From NCBI GenBank assembly GCA_016212515.1, contig JACRFZ010000066.1, positions 1 to 55,451 on the forward strand: a stretch of 55,451 bases of DNA, read 5' to 3'. Both the position numbers and the translations under genes were made by a program. The DNA comes from Candidatus Melainabacteria bacterium. Lineage in GTDB: Bacteria; Cyanobacteriota; Vampirovibrionia; Obscuribacterales; Obscuribacteraceae. Of the stretch, positions 25,092-34,986 are shown in pieces. Each line of letters starts with the position of its first letter. The stretch's first letter is position 1. Under the pieces are notes generated by a model that was given only the letters and a program-made list of their open reading frames with translations, was not told the origin of the DNA and did not search any database.

Positions 25092-26261
25092 ATGGTCATT
25101 TCAGCGGAAATTGCAACTTTCAAAAGAAAATTACGAGTGCTCACACCTCTCGACGCCCCTTACGTAATCTGCCAGGGGCAGTCATTAATCAACTTCGCCA
25201 GCAATGACTACCTTGGTTTGTCAAACCATCCGCTTGTAAAAGAGGAAGCAAGCAGGTTTCTAAGCCTATACGGGGCCGGTAGCCCTTCATCAAGACTGGT
25301 AACCGGCAACATAGACTGCTACGACCAGATTGAACGAAAACTGGCCATCGCCACGGGATTTGAGGCAGCCCTGCTATTTCCCACCGGATACCAGCTCAAC
25401 GCCTCGGTATTGCCTTCGATACTGACCCCCGGTCACACAGTCTTTGCAGATGCCGCCGTACACAGGAGCATACTGGAAGGTCTAAAGCTCGCCCGCTGCC
25501 ACTTCAGGCGCTTTAATCATCTGGACAACAACCATGACTTGAAAGAAAAATTGCAGCAGTTCTTCTCTAAGGATAGAACAAATCCGGCAAAGAGACTCTG
25601 GCTTGCCGCAGAGTCTGTGTACAGCGTCGACGGCAGTATCCATGACATCGAAGACCTCACTACCCTGGCCAGACAATATGATGCCAAACTTTTTCTCGAC
25701 GACGGGCATGCGCTTGGCGTATTCGGTCACCGCGGTCTTGGTCTGGCAGCGGGACGTAAGGATTTAGACATAGCCATGGGCTGCTTCAGCAAGGGAGCCG
25801 GCACCATGGGTGGTTACCTGCTGACTTCCAGACTAATGAAAGAGTATCTAATCAATAACTGTCCAGGCTTCATCTACAGCACCGCCCTGGCACCGCCTGT
25901 ACTGGGAGCAATCTCCGCAGCTCTATCACTGATTCCAGAAATGGACGAGGAAAGAGCAAACCTGATAGCCATGTCGAACTATTTGAGGCAAAACCTGAAG
26001 GAGTTAGGCTTCCAAATTGGACCATCAAGAAGCAATATCATTTCGATCTTCTTTGAGGGAGAAACCATGGCAGTCAATCTCAGTCAGCATCTGGAAGCCA
26101 ATGGTATTTTGCTTGTGGCACTGAGGCCGCCCACTACAGAAAAAGGGGTCTCAGCACTGAGAATTTCTCTCACCTGTAAACATAAGGAAGAACATATCGA
26201 AAGACTGCTCAAAGCCCTGGCCACCTTCCCACTGAAAGCCGGCCACCTGGTGGGAAGCTGA
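25092..26261 (+). CDS. bioF: 8-amino-7-oxononanoate synthase
   Basis: A 389-residue, PLP-dependent alpha-oxoamine synthase that condenses pimeloyl-ACP with L-alanine, the first committed ring-forming step. NDYLGLSNHP, GSPSSRLVTGN, DDGHALGVFG and the PLP lysine Lys234 in CFSKGAGTMGG are all present. Length is typical. The start is ATG 25092; an in-frame GTG at 25080 is an alternative. It is the first gene of a six-gene biotin operon and is separated by 3 nt from the esterase gene. Confidence 0.95.
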   Translation: MVISAEIATFKRKLRVLTPLDAPYVICQGQSLINFASNDYLGLSNHPLVKEEASRFLSLYGAGSPSSRLVTGNIDCYDQIERKLAIATGFEAALLFPTGYQLNASVLPSILTPGHTVFADAAVHRSILEGLKLARCHFRRFNHLDNNHDLKEKLQQFFSKDRTNPAKRLWLAAESVYSVDGSIHDIEDLTTLARQYDAKLFLDDGHALGVFGHRGLGLAAGRKDLDIAMGCFSKGAGTMGGYLLTSRLMKEYLINNCPGFIYSTALAPPVLGAISAALSLIPEMDEERANLIAMSNYLRQNLKELGFQIGPSRSNIISIFFEGETMAVNLSQHLEANGILLVALRPPTTEKGVSALRISLTCKHKEEHIERLLKALATFPLKAGHLVGS

Positions 26262-26264
26262 GAG

Positions 26265-27032
26265 ATGGGGATGTACAAGGCAGATACTATCGAGGTAGTT
26301 TTTCAACACGGTTGGGGACAGACACCGGCGCCCTTCAAGTTATGGCAGACCATTATGCTTGAGGAAATCAAACGTCACAGGCTAAATGTCAGTCTGGAAT
26401 GCCGCTTTCTAGACAGGGGATATTTCAATAAAGACACAAGCCCGGTCGCTCAAAGTTCCAAGAGCGGTGAGAAGAGCAAAGTTGTAATTGTCACCCACTC
26501 TCTTGGTCTGCACCTGCTCGACTCCACCCATCTCTTGAGAGCCGACTTGTTGCTGTGCCTCGCCGGCTTCGTCAATTGGCATCGCCATTCGCCCGCCGGT
26601 GAGAGCCTGAGCAAGAGGTTGGTTGAGCGAATGTTGAATAAGCTCAAGACCAAACCAGAGCAAGTACTGAACGACTTCTATGAACGCTGCGGTCAAACTG
26701 GTGAGAACAGACCACCGGCAAAGGAATTCGATTCCTGCCGGTTATACGAGGATCTTCTACTTCTTCATAATTCAGAGCTGGCAGAAGCCGGTTCGCTTCT
26801 TAAATCTGGCAATCGCGCCCTTGTGCTGCAAGGGCAAAACGATGCCTTCCTAAGTGTCCGGCAAATGGAAGAGCTGGCTGAACATTTAGGGGCGGTTCTC
26901 TGTGAATTGGTGCCAGACAGTACGCATGATCTTCCAAATCAAATAGCCGTTCGGGGCACCGCTCTCATCCTGGACTTCCTAAACCAAGCCGTTCCGTCAC
27001 CCGGTTTTCTTGCCAGGACAGGAAAGGAATAA
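26265..27032 (+). CDS. BioH-like pimeloyl-ACP methyl ester esterase
   Basis: A 255-residue alpha/beta hydrolase. Oxyanion motif QHGWGQ, nucleophile Ser79 in VTHSLGLH, Asp193 in QGQNDAF and His221 in STHDLP form the triad. Position between bioF and bioC points to the gatekeeper role of BioH: hydrolysing pimeloyl-ACP methyl ester so that chain elongation stops and BioF can act. The nucleophile elbow is THSLG rather than the usual GxSxG. It may be closer to one of the alternative families (BioG, BioK, BioJ, BioV), which I cannot separate by eye. Confidence 0.8.
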   Translation: MGMYKADTIEVVFQHGWGQTPAPFKLWQTIMLEEIKRHRLNVSLECRFLDRGYFNKDTSPVAQSSKSGEKSKVVIVTHSLGLHLLDSTHLLRADLLLCLAGFVNWHRHSPAGESLSKRLVERMLNKLKTKPEQVLNDFYERCGQTGENRPPAKEFDSCRLYEDLLLLHNSELAEAGSLLKSGNRALVLQGQNDAFLSVRQMEELAEHLGAVLCELVPDSTHDLPNQIAVRGTALILDFLNQAVPSPGFLARTGKE

Positions 27033-27048
27033 GTGTTGGACGAGAAAC

Positions 27049-27960
27049 ATGATTAGAAGAAGAACTAGAAACCAACCAACAATGAACAGCAAAATCATCA
27101 GTCAGTTTTCCCAACATGCCGAAAGCTATGACAAAAATGCTCTCGTGCAAAGGCTGGCGGCTCAGATGCTGGCACTCTTCATAGCAGAGGAACTGGAGAC
27201 AGCTCAACACACTTCCGCCATGATGTTCAAGCAGTTTTGCCTGACGCCGGAAGCCGAGGCTCAGCAGATAAATTGTCGAACCATACTAGAAATAGGCTCC
27301 GGAACGGGCCTGTTGACCGAACTATTACTGGACCTCTTCCCCGAAAGCCTGATTGTCTGCATAGACGGCTCAAAGGAAATGCTCTCGAAACTGAAGCGAA
27401 AATTGCAACAGCGCCCTAAGCAGGCTGAGATCGAGGCATACATATTAGATTGCAATCGGCTGAGCGAATTTCTGCTGCCCGAAGAGGCTTCCTTTGACCT
27501 GATCGTCTCATCCTTCACACTTCAGTGGATGAGAGATCTGCCCCTCACCATAAGAAGCTTGACGAATCTCCTGGCGCCGGGGGGGCGACTGATCTTCTCC
27601 GTTCCAGGGCAAGCCTCCTTTCGAGAGTGGAAAGAAGCCTGCCGAATAGCGGAACTGCCTTTTACAGGTAATGCACTGCCGGAATTTAGCGATTTACAAG
27701 AGTGCTGCCAGCAATTGAAGCTGCAAGGCACCATCAAGGAGCACGACCTGACTCAGCAATTCGACTCAGCCCGTCAATTCTTCCAGACCTTAAAACAAAC
27801 CGGAGCCAGCGAGCGCCTCTATCTCGATACCAACGCCCCAGAGCCAACAACACTATCGGCCAGGCAAATGAGAATGCTTATTAAGACCTGGGACTCTCTC
27901 TTCAAAGGCAGACCGGTGGAAGCCACTTACCAGGTAATCTCCGCTTGTCTGAGCAAGTGA
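27049..27960 (+). CDS. bioC: Malonyl-ACP O-methyltransferase
   Basis: A 303-residue, SAM-dependent methyltransferase. Motif I is ILEIGSGTGLLTELL, followed by acidic IDGSKEM, SFTLQWMRDL and the post-motif LLAPGGRLIFSVPG. Near the N-terminus ISQFSQHAESYDKNALVQ is the BioC signature. It methylates malonyl-ACP so that fatty-acid enzymes can build the pimeloyl chain. ATG 27049 follows GGACGAG; an ATG at 27082 also fits the family N-terminus. It lies 16 nt after the esterase gene. Confidence 0.92.
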   Translation: MIRRRTRNQPTMNSKIISQFSQHAESYDKNALVQRLAAQMLALFIAEELETAQHTSAMMFKQFCLTPEAEAQQINCRTILEIGSGTGLLTELLLDLFPESLIVCIDGSKEMLSKLKRKLQQRPKQAEIEAYILDCNRLSEFLLPEEASFDLIVSSFTLQWMRDLPLTIRSLTNLLAPGGRLIFSVPGQASFREWKEACRIAELPFTGNALPEFSDLQECCQQLKLQGTIKEHDLTQQFDSARQFFQTLKQTGASERLYLDTNAPEPTTLSARQMRMLIKTWDSLFKGRPVEATYQVISACLSK

Positions 27961-27970
27961 GGGGCTGGAA

Positions 27971-28672
27971 ATGAAGAATGAGCACTTACAATCGTCAACT
28001 ATTCCGAGTCGAATTCCCGACAGAATCTTCGTCACGGGCACCAATACGAACATAGGCAAGACAGTGGTGGCGGCTATCCTGGTATCAGGGCTCAAGGCTC
28101 GCTACTGGAAGCCCATTCAAAGCGGAATTAGCGAGCCACCAGACGCTCCCACAGATTCCATCTGGATAAGCTCCAAGCTACGTTTGAACTCTGACAGAAT
28201 AATTGATGAGTCCTACGTTCTGCAAATGCCGGCTTCACCGCATCTTTCGGCGAAAAATGAAGGAAGGCAAATAAGCTTGCAGAAGATCCTGCAAGACTTC
28301 CAAAAAATCCACAGTCGAGAGCCCCTGATTGTTGAGGGAGCCGGTGGTGTTCTAGTACCCATCAATGAAGATGAACTGCTCATCGATTTGATCAAAGCCC
28401 TGAACATACCGGTGCTGGTAGTTGCCGGAGCAAAATTGGGCACCATCAATCACACCCTTCTGACGATTGAAGCACTGGCAAACCGCTCCATTCCTATTCT
28501 CGGCATAGTAATCAACGGGGAACGCAATTCGCCGGTCAAGAACAGCATCGAGTTCTACTCTCGTGTTCCAGTTCTAGCCGAGATTCCCGACCTGATAAGT
28601 ATTAACGAACTGAGCCTGGCCACAGCATTTCGAGATTGCTTCGGGCCGCTCAACGCATACCAGTCAACTTGA
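27971..28672 (+). CDS. bioD: Dethiobiotin synthetase
   Basis: A 233-residue protein that closes the ureido ring of DAPA using CO2 and ATP. The P-loop is GTNTNIGKT near residue 23, KPIQSGI follows, and VEGAGGVLVPI is the second family motif. Length fits BioD. GAGGGG lies just upstream of the ATG. It is 10 nt after bioC. Confidence 0.94.
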   Translation: MKNEHLQSSTIPSRIPDRIFVTGTNTNIGKTVVAAILVSGLKARYWKPIQSGISEPPDAPTDSIWISSKLRLNSDRIIDESYVLQMPASPHLSAKNEGRQISLQKILQDFQKIHSREPLIVEGAGGVLVPINEDELLIDLIKALNIPVLVVAGAKLGTINHTLLTIEALANRSIPILGIVINGERNSPVKNSIEFYSRVPVLAEIPDLISINELSLATAFRDCFGPLNAYQST

Positions 28673-28683
28673 CGGAGGAAAAC

Positions 28684-30009
28684 ATGGCAACCAGTGGTAC
28701 AGTTTGGCATCCCTATACACAGATGAAGACAGCCGCTCAGGCGCTAGTCGTGAAGAGCGCTAAGGGCGCCTATTTGGAGCTAGAAAATGATAGACAGGTG
28801 CTCGACCTGATTTCAAGTTGGTGGACAAACCTACACGGTCATTGTCACCCCCACATCGTTGAAGCCCTTCGAAAACAAGCCGAAACACTAGAACATGTAA
28901 TTTTCGCCGGCTTCACCCATGAGCCGGCGGAGAAACTTTGCCGCAGACTGATTAGTCATCTGCCCCTGGGGCTCAACCACGTCTTCTTCAGCGATGATGG
29001 CTCCACGGCTGTGGAAGTTTCCATGAAGATGGCCTATCAATATTGGCTCAACAAGGGCATAAGTTCGCGCACCCGCTTTCTCGCCTTCGAAGGCGGCTAC
29101 CACGGCGATACTTTTGGAGCCATGGCTATCGGCGCCTCCAGCGGCTACTTCAATAGCCTGAAAAGCACAGAACAACAGGTTGAATTTATCGACTTCCCGC
29201 ACTCTGGAATCACGAAAGTCTCTCAGGCAGAGCAAGAACAAATGAGCCTTGCCCGACTGAAGCAAGTCATCAGCAACGCACCTGAGGAATTTGCAGCCAT
29301 GATTATGGAGCCCTTGATTCAAGGCGCCGCAGGCATGCGTGTCTGCTCCATCCAGTTCATGCAGGCTGTGGTTAAGCTCTGCCGTGAGGCCGGCATACTG
29401 GTTATCTACGACGAAGTGATGACGGGTTTCGGACGCACCGGCGACTGGTTTGCCGCTACCAAAACCAGAACGATCCCAGACATAATATGTCTTTCAAAGG
29501 GATTCACCGGTGGCTTTCTACCCCTGGCCGTAACAGTGGCCAGCAGCGATGTCTATGAGTCTTTTCTCTCCATCGAACCGCGCAAAATGCTTCCCCACGG
29601 ACACTCATATACGGCTAACCCCCTGGCTTGCGCAGCCGCTCTTGCTTCTATGGATTTGATGGAAGAAAACGAAAGCAAATTTCAAAGACTGAGCCTGCTG
29701 CACCAGTATCTGGTGGACATGCACTGGCGAAGACTTCCGGGTCTCACCAATATCAGAATCTGCGGCACCATCGTAGCAGCCGACTTGATCGGCTTCGGCG
29801 AACCTGATTACTTCAACAACTTCGCGCCATATCTGCGCGCTAAGTTTCTAGAGAATGGACTCCTTGTCAGACCACTGGGCAAGACCATCTACTTCATGCC
29901 GCCTTACTGTATAGAAGACCAGGATCTGGAACGAGCATACGGTCTCACCGCTAAGCTCATTAAAAATCTGGATCCGGGACTGGCGGACACAATCTCAGAC
30001 GCAGACTAG
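28684..30009 (+). CDS. bioA: Adenosylmethionine-8-amino-7-oxononanoate aminotransferase
   Basis: A 441-residue, class III PLP aminotransferase that converts KAPA to DAPA with SAM as amino donor. WHPYTQMK at the start and SSWWTNLHGH are BioA-specific. FEGGYHGDT, YDEVMTGFGRTG (Asp243 contacts the PLP nitrogen) and the Schiff-base Lys272 in CLSKGFTGG follow. ACGGAGG precedes ATG 28684; the open frame extends upstream into bioD but without a better start. Confidence 0.96.
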   Translation: MATSGTVWHPYTQMKTAAQALVVKSAKGAYLELENDRQVLDLISSWWTNLHGHCHPHIVEALRKQAETLEHVIFAGFTHEPAEKLCRRLISHLPLGLNHVFFSDDGSTAVEVSMKMAYQYWLNKGISSRTRFLAFEGGYHGDTFGAMAIGASSGYFNSLKSTEQQVEFIDFPHSGITKVSQAEQEQMSLARLKQVISNAPEEFAAMIMEPLIQGAAGMRVCSIQFMQAVVKLCREAGILVIYDEVMTGFGRTGDWFAATKTRTIPDIICLSKGFTGGFLPLAVTVASSDVYESFLSIEPRKMLPHGHSYTANPLACAAALASMDLMEENESKFQRLSLLHQYLVDMHWRRLPGLTNIRICGTIVAADLIGFGEPDYFNNFAPYLRAKFLENGLLVRPLGKTIYFMPPYCIEDQDLERAYGLTAKLIKNLDPGLADTISDAD

Positions 30010-30016
30010 GAGCAGG

Positions 30017-31066
30017 ATGAAAGAGATGCAGCACACGCAAGAAATGAAATACTCCGCAAACCCTTTATTGCAGTCTAACCTGCAAGCGACCACCCAGGGA
30101 CAGGCAGTACCAAGGGCGAACTGGACGCAGACTGAACTAGTACAACTCTTTGACAAACCGCTCCTTGACCTGGTTTTCCAGGCGGCCGAGGTTCATCGCA
30201 ACTTTCACAACAGCAGGCAAGTGCAGCGCTGCACCCTGCTTTCCATCAAAACAGGCGGCTGCTCCGAAGACTGCGGTTACTGTCCGCAATCGGCGCGTTA
30301 CAGCACCGGTGTAGAAAACATGGCTTTACTCACGGAAACGGAAGTCATGACCGCCGCCCGCACCGCGAAGGAGCAAGGTAGTACGCGCTTCTGCATGGGC
30401 GCAGCCTGGCGGGAAATAACGGACGGACCGGATTTCGACCATGTCTTGAAGCTGGTTTCTGCCGTCAAGAGTCTCGACATGGAAGTTTGCTGCACTCTGG
30501 GCATGCTCACCGACCGACAAGCCGAGCGCCTGAAGGAAGCCGGTCTGACGGCCTACAATCACAACCTCGACACTTCCCCGGAGTACTACGACAACATCAT
30601 CTCCACAAGGGTCTACGATGACCGGCTCAAGACCATTGATGCCGTCAAAGAAGCCGGAATATCGGTCTGTTGCGGCGGCATCATCGGCATGGGAGAAACC
30701 AGAGAAGATAGGATTCGCTTTCTGCTTCAACTCTGCACCATGAACCCACATCCCGAGTCAGTGCCAATAAACGTTCTGGTACCAGTTGCCGGTACCCCTG
30801 TAGGGGACAAAAGTCTGGAAAAGCAAGAGCATGTACCGGTATTCGACCTGGTGAGAATGATTGCCATGGCCCGTATTACCATGCCCCTGGCACGAGTAAG
30901 GCTATCGGCCGGGCGACTTTTCCTCAGTCCGGAAGGTCAGGCTCTTTGTTTTCTAGCCGGCGCCAACTCCATTTTTGCCGGAGAGAAACTGCTCACAACC
31001 GATAACAATGACATTGGTGAAGATGAAAACCTGCTGAAAGCGCTGGGCCTCGGGTTTGCCGACTGA
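30017..31066 (+). CDS. bioB: Biotin synthase
   Basis: A 349-residue radical SAM enzyme that inserts sulfur into dethiobiotin. CSEDCGYC (Cys82, Cys86, Cys89) binds the SAM 4Fe-4S cluster, and YNHNLDTS and RVRLSAGR (cluster-2 Arg region) are family hallmarks. About 35 extra N-terminal residues precede the conserved core. GGAGCAGG lies directly before the ATG. It is the last gene of the operon, 7 nt after bioA. Confidence 0.96.
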   Translation: MKEMQHTQEMKYSANPLLQSNLQATTQGQAVPRANWTQTELVQLFDKPLLDLVFQAAEVHRNFHNSRQVQRCTLLSIKTGGCSEDCGYCPQSARYSTGVENMALLTETEVMTAARTAKEQGSTRFCMGAAWREITDGPDFDHVLKLVSAVKSLDMEVCCTLGMLTDRQAERLKEAGLTAYNHNLDTSPEYYDNIISTRVYDDRLKTIDAVKEAGISVCCGGIIGMGETREDRIRFLLQLCTMNPHPESVPINVLVPVAGTPVGDKSLEKQEHVPVFDLVRMIAMARITMPLARVRLSAGRLFLSPEGQALCFLAGANSIFAGEKLLTTDNNDIGEDENLLKALGLGFAD

Positions 31067-31206
31067 GCGGCTCCGACAGACTCGCTTGCGAATATGCTCC
31101 CATAGACTCTCCTCCCTCTTGCTTGGACGACAAGGGGAAGGTTAAACTCATGTGGCACTACAAAGACATAACATTCAAGTAGTCCCCTGGAAAGCACGGT
31201 AAAGCA

Positions 31207-31875
31207 ATGCCGAAATTACTTATTGCAGAAGACGATGCGGAAACAAGAGAGATGGTAGCCCTCTACCTGGGGAGGGATTATCAAGTAGAAGCAGTGGCAA
31301 ATGGGCGGGATGCCCTGCACGCACTCAAACACTGGCAATACGACCTGCTCATCCTCGATTGGAACATGCCGGAGTATACCGGTCTGGATATCTGTAAACA
31401 ATATCGCCAGGGCGGGGGGCAGGCGCCGGTTCTCTTCCTGACCGGAAACAACACATTCCCCGACAAAGAACAGGGATTTACAGCCGGTGCCGACGACTAT
31501 ATGACCAAACCTTTCGATCTCCGAGAGCTAAACTTAAGGGTGCAGGCGCTTCTGCGCAGACATAAGGCAATCGGGGAGGAAGTCTTTACCCATGGAGACC
31601 TTACCATGGACTGCAAGAAGAAGACTCTCTTGAGGCAGGGCAATGAGATATCTCTCTCACCAAGGGAATTTCAGCTACTGGAGCTATTCATGCGCCACCC
31701 TAACGAAACCTTCACGGCGGAGGCAATTGCCAGGCGCCTCTGGTCAAACGACAGCGACGCCACAGCCTTGAACACGAGAGTGCAAATCAAGCGACTGCGA
31801 GACCGTATAGACCTGCCGGAACGCCCATCTTACATAAAGAACACCCAGGGTCATGGCTATGGGCTATGTCCGTAA
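31207..31875 (+). CDS. OmpR/PhoB-type response regulator
   Basis: A 222-residue protein. Receiver domain at 1-120: acidic pair Asp9/Asp10, phospho-acceptor Asp51 (LLILDWNMPEYTG), Thr79 and Lys101 (YMTKPFD). Winged-helix DNA-binding domain at about 130-222 (LSPREFQLLELFMRHPNE and VQIKRLRDRI). It pairs with the histidine kinase 66 nt downstream. The stimulus and target genes are unknown; proximity to bioB is not evidence of control. Confidence 0.93.
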   Translation: MPKLLIAEDDAETREMVALYLGRDYQVEAVANGRDALHALKHWQYDLLILDWNMPEYTGLDICKQYRQGGGQAPVLFLTGNNTFPDKEQGFTAGADDYMTKPFDLRELNLRVQALLRRHKAIGEEVFTHGDLTMDCKKKTLLRQGNEISLSPREFQLLELFMRHPNETFTAEAIARRLWSNDSDATALNTRVQIKRLRDRIDLPERPSYIKNTQGHGYGLCP

Positions 31876-31941
31876 ACTCACGATAAATCCGACTCTTTTT
31901 GACACTGATTTAAGCCGCCAGGTGGGAGGCACAAATAAGAA

Positions 31942-33384
31942 GTGAAGCTCCAACAGAAAGCACTTCTACTGGTCCTATTGCCCCTCCTTTTCGACATGGG
32001 GCTGATTCTCATACTGTGTTTCGTGCTGAACAGCGCCGACAAAGAATCCACGGCACTCCTGGAAGCCCAAAAGCTAAGCACGCTCTCCGAAAGAATCACG
32101 CGTTGTGCCTTCGATGTTGGTTCAGACGCCTTTCAGCAACAACGTCGTGTCGATAACAATATTCACAAGCGCCTTCTACCAGGTAGAATGAGCCGCCTCA
32201 TGACTATGCTGGGTGACTTCCGCCGACTCTGCCTGAAAAGTCCACTGAAAGTCAGCTACCTGTCTCTGGCCGACAAATGCGAGAAGGTGGCAAGCGCCTT
32301 TGGTGCGGCCCAGCTACCTCAAAACCCTAGTTTCCTGGACATAATCAGCCGATATAAGAAAGTAGAACCACTGATAAGCGAGATTGTGGCTGATCTCGAG
32401 ACCATTCAGAGAAACGAAAACGAACTCCTGGAAAAGCTCACGGAACGGGAGCGCCTGTTCCGGGATCTAGCCAACAAAATTGCCTTAGGAGGCATTCTGG
32501 CAAACCTGCTCATCGCCACGCTCCTAACCATCCTCTTCTACAGAAGCACTACCAAAAGACTCTATCAGGTTCTGAAAAACACGCTGCGCCTGGAGCAAAG
32601 ACAGGCTCTCATTCCACCCCAGAGCACGGGAAGCGATGAAATTGCTCAACTGGAGCAAACCTTCTACGAAGTAGGCACGCGTCTATTGAGGATGGAAGAG
32701 GCAAAACAAGAACTGATTGCCATGGTCAGTCACGACTTGCGCAGTCCGCTCTCCTATCAAGCCGGAGTACTGCGACTGCTTTCAGAGGGGGTTCTGGGTG
32801 AACTGACGGTGACCGGCAGCAAACAAATAGACAAGGCGGAAAAGAGCTTAGGCAGGCTAATACGCATGATCAGCGACATCCTCGATATCGAAAAACTAGA
32901 CGCTGGTATGCTCTCGCTCAATGTCGAAAAGCACAGCCTCAAAGAAATCATCGAAGAAGCTGCCAATCTTTTTGAATGGGTAGCCCGCGACAAGGAGATT
33001 ACCCTCACATGGGAATGTCGAGCCGGTTCCTACCTCATTGATGGAGATCGGCTGCTGCAAGTGATTGTCAATCTGGTCGGCAATGCCCTGAAGTTTACAG
33101 ACAACGGCGGCGAGGTCAAGATCTCGGCCCGGGATGAAAGCGTGGGCTTCAGTGTAAGCGTGAGCGACAACGGCCGGGGAATTCCTGACTCGCAGCTCAG
33201 CCAGGTCTTCGACCGCTTTCAGCAAGTAAACCAGGGCGATAACGCCGAGCGCAGAGGCTACGGACTGGGGCTGAGCATTTGCAAAGCCCTCGTAGAAGCC
33301 CAGGGTGGCGACATTGAGGCAACAAGTAAAGTGGGAGTGGGCTCCAGCTTCGAGGTCTATATTCCGGCGCAGCATGCGGATTGA
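31942..33384 (+). CDS. Membrane sensor histidine kinase
   Basis: A 480-residue protein. Transmembrane helices at about 7-29 and 179-200 frame an exported, helical sensor region of about 150 residues. A HAMP-like linker, HisKA (phospho-acceptor His264 in MVSHDLRSPL) and HATPase (NLVGNALKF, DNGRGIP, GYGLGLSI) follow. It is the likely partner of the upstream response regulator. The start is GTG at 31942; GGGAGG lies about 12 nt upstream, rather far, and no ATG fits better. Confidence 0.92.
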   Translation: MKLQQKALLLVLLPLLFDMGLILILCFVLNSADKESTALLEAQKLSTLSERITRCAFDVGSDAFQQQRRVDNNIHKRLLPGRMSRLMTMLGDFRRLCLKSPLKVSYLSLADKCEKVASAFGAAQLPQNPSFLDIISRYKKVEPLISEIVADLETIQRNENELLEKLTERERLFRDLANKIALGGILANLLIATLLTILFYRSTTKRLYQVLKNTLRLEQRQALIPPQSTGSDEIAQLEQTFYEVGTRLLRMEEAKQELIAMVSHDLRSPLSYQAGVLRLLSEGVLGELTVTGSKQIDKAEKSLGRLIRMISDILDIEKLDAGMLSLNVEKHSLKEIIEEAANLFEWVARDKEITLTWECRAGSYLIDGDRLLQVIVNLVGNALKFTDNGGEVKISARDESVGFSVSVSDNGRGIPDSQLSQVFDRFQQVNQGDNAERRGYGLGLSICKALVEAQGGDIEATSKVGVGSSFEVYIPAQHAD

Positions 33385-33584
33385 CGAGAGCCTGGCAAGC
33401 TCAAGCCCGGGTCAGGCCGTTTCTATAACAGAATCCAGCTGCTCTGTAATAGCTTTGAAACCCCCGCCGGCATTAGAGTGATTCCAAGAGCAGCGGGCAC
33501 TAGAAAAAGAAAACGAGTCTGAAACTCAGATTGATTGCAGCTTGCTCTTGCCAAAACTCTCCCATATCCCTGAGGTAGCAAGCC

Positions 33585-34241
33585 ATGTTTCAACGAGAAT
33601 TGAATGAAGCAGCAAAGCCCGAACAAAAGTCCGAAACAGCCCTGAGCTTCGCAGATATTGTCGGCTCGCCCCCAGCCGACTTCAACAAAGAAAATGGGTC
33701 TGACAAGACCTCGGTAATTTCCTCAGACGGCAAACTTACTATGAATTTCGACAACCTTTATCAGAGCACAGGCTCAGACCTTAAAACCAATTTCCAAGTC
33801 AAGGACAATGCCGTCTCGGCTCAAAACGGCGAAAGCCTCATCGCCGGTCTGCCCCATAGCGACAGAGCCAAACAGAGAGAATACATAGAAGAGAACGTCA
33901 ATCGCATCATGACCAACGGCACGCGCCTTGACCAGGGACTGGATGTTGGATTGGGAACAGGCTGGAGCGGCAAAGCGGCTGCAGTTCAAGATTACATGAA
34001 CGATACCGGCTGGGTAAACTTCAAGAACGATAAAGACCGCCGCGCCTACCTGAACAATGTTGCCGGCGACTTCAATCGCACCTGGGGCAACGCTCTGCAG
34101 CCGGCAGAGACACGCGGTCTGTCGGACAGACCGGCTGGCTATCCGAAGGCCTACGTCGATAAAGAAAATCGGGTACAGGTCATACTTGTCACCGAGCCGG
34201 GCGGCAATACCCCGGTTCAATACAATCGCCTGGGACAATGA
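33585..34241 (+). CDS. Hypothetical protein
   Basis: A 218-residue soluble polar protein. The first about 80 residues look disordered; the rest is mixed, with DYMNDTGWVNFKNDKDRRAYL and a Gly/Pro-rich end. GAGG precedes the ATG. No signal peptide or known motif. Confidence 0.6.
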   Translation: MFQRELNEAAKPEQKSETALSFADIVGSPPADFNKENGSDKTSVISSDGKLTMNFDNLYQSTGSDLKTNFQVKDNAVSAQNGESLIAGLPHSDRAKQREYIEENVNRIMTNGTRLDQGLDVGLGTGWSGKAAAVQDYMNDTGWVNFKNDKDRRAYLNNVAGDFNRTWGNALQPAETRGLSDRPAGYPKAYVDKENRVQVILVTEPGGNTPVQYNRLGQ

Positions 34242-34654
34242 GCAAGTAAAGGGACCCATACTTGCAGCAATCACCTGGGAGAGCGGGAGCACATGGAAAG
34301 CCCATAACCACTGAGCTCCGCGCGAGCTTGCAAAGCTAGTATCTGAGATAGCTGCGCGAGCAGAAAAAGAGGAAACCCTGGCAATGGAGAGCTTGCCGGG
34401 GTTTCCTGCGCTTCCATGACTCTGAACTCCCCAGCCCTCCTGAAGCGCTCCTGTCAGAGAAGCGAAAGCCCTTGCTTGCAGCATGGTGTCCATGCTAGTT
34501 CTATGGAATCCATATATTTTTCGACCATCGAGTTAAAAAGAGCACCAAAATCCCGATTTCAGTCACAGCAAACTCCCTCATCTTGCCACTCATGCGCAAG
34601 ATGATTTACTGGAATCAGCCAAAACTCTTAAAAGCTCGGGTCAGGAGAAAAAAC
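34242..34654. other. Intergenic region with several inverted repeats
   Basis: 413 nt. Besides the stem-loop at 34371-34406, AGCATGG-TGT-CCATGCT (34480-34496) is a perfect inverted repeat, and ATGGAATCCAT lies just after it. These may be operator sites for the gene at 34655. No gene seen. Confidence 0.4.
34371..34406 (+). terminator. Stem-loop 130 nt after 33585-34241
   Basis: GGAAACCCTGGCAA (34371-34384) pairs with TTGCCGGGGTTTCC (34393-34406), 14 bp with one mismatch. There is no T-run after it. Confidence 0.55.
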
Positions 34655-34930
34655 ATGTCAACCTACGGGATGTCCTACGAATTCGTAACCGGAGCGCCCA
34701 TGCGCGAGACGAACACCACGAAACCAGCGGCAGAGAAAACTGCTGACGGGCCTTTCCAAACCAAGACAGCAACCCCAGAGACCCTCACAGAAACTCTAAA
34801 TCAGTTGCACGGCGAGGGCTGTCAAATTCACACCATTTATGTTTCAAAAACATACGGCTCTTCCGGCACTCGCAGCGCCGCGGAACTGACAATCGTCTAC
34901 CTGCAAGGGACGGCTCGGCCAACCGGCTGA
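34655..34930 (+). CDS. Small hypothetical protein
   Basis: A 91-residue protein with a polar, likely flexible first half and a compact second half (LNQLHGEGCQIHTIYVSK, AAELTIVYLQG) that looks like a small alpha-beta fold. AGGAG precedes the ATG at 34655. No family recognised. Confidence 0.6.
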   Translation: MSTYGMSYEFVTGAPMRETNTTKPAAEKTADGPFQTKTATPETLTETLNQLHGEGCQIHTIYVSKTYGSSGTRSAAELTIVYLQGTARPTG

Positions 34931-34986
34931 GAAACCGCCCGCATACGACTTCAACTGAAAACCACAAACAAAACTTCAATAAAGTA

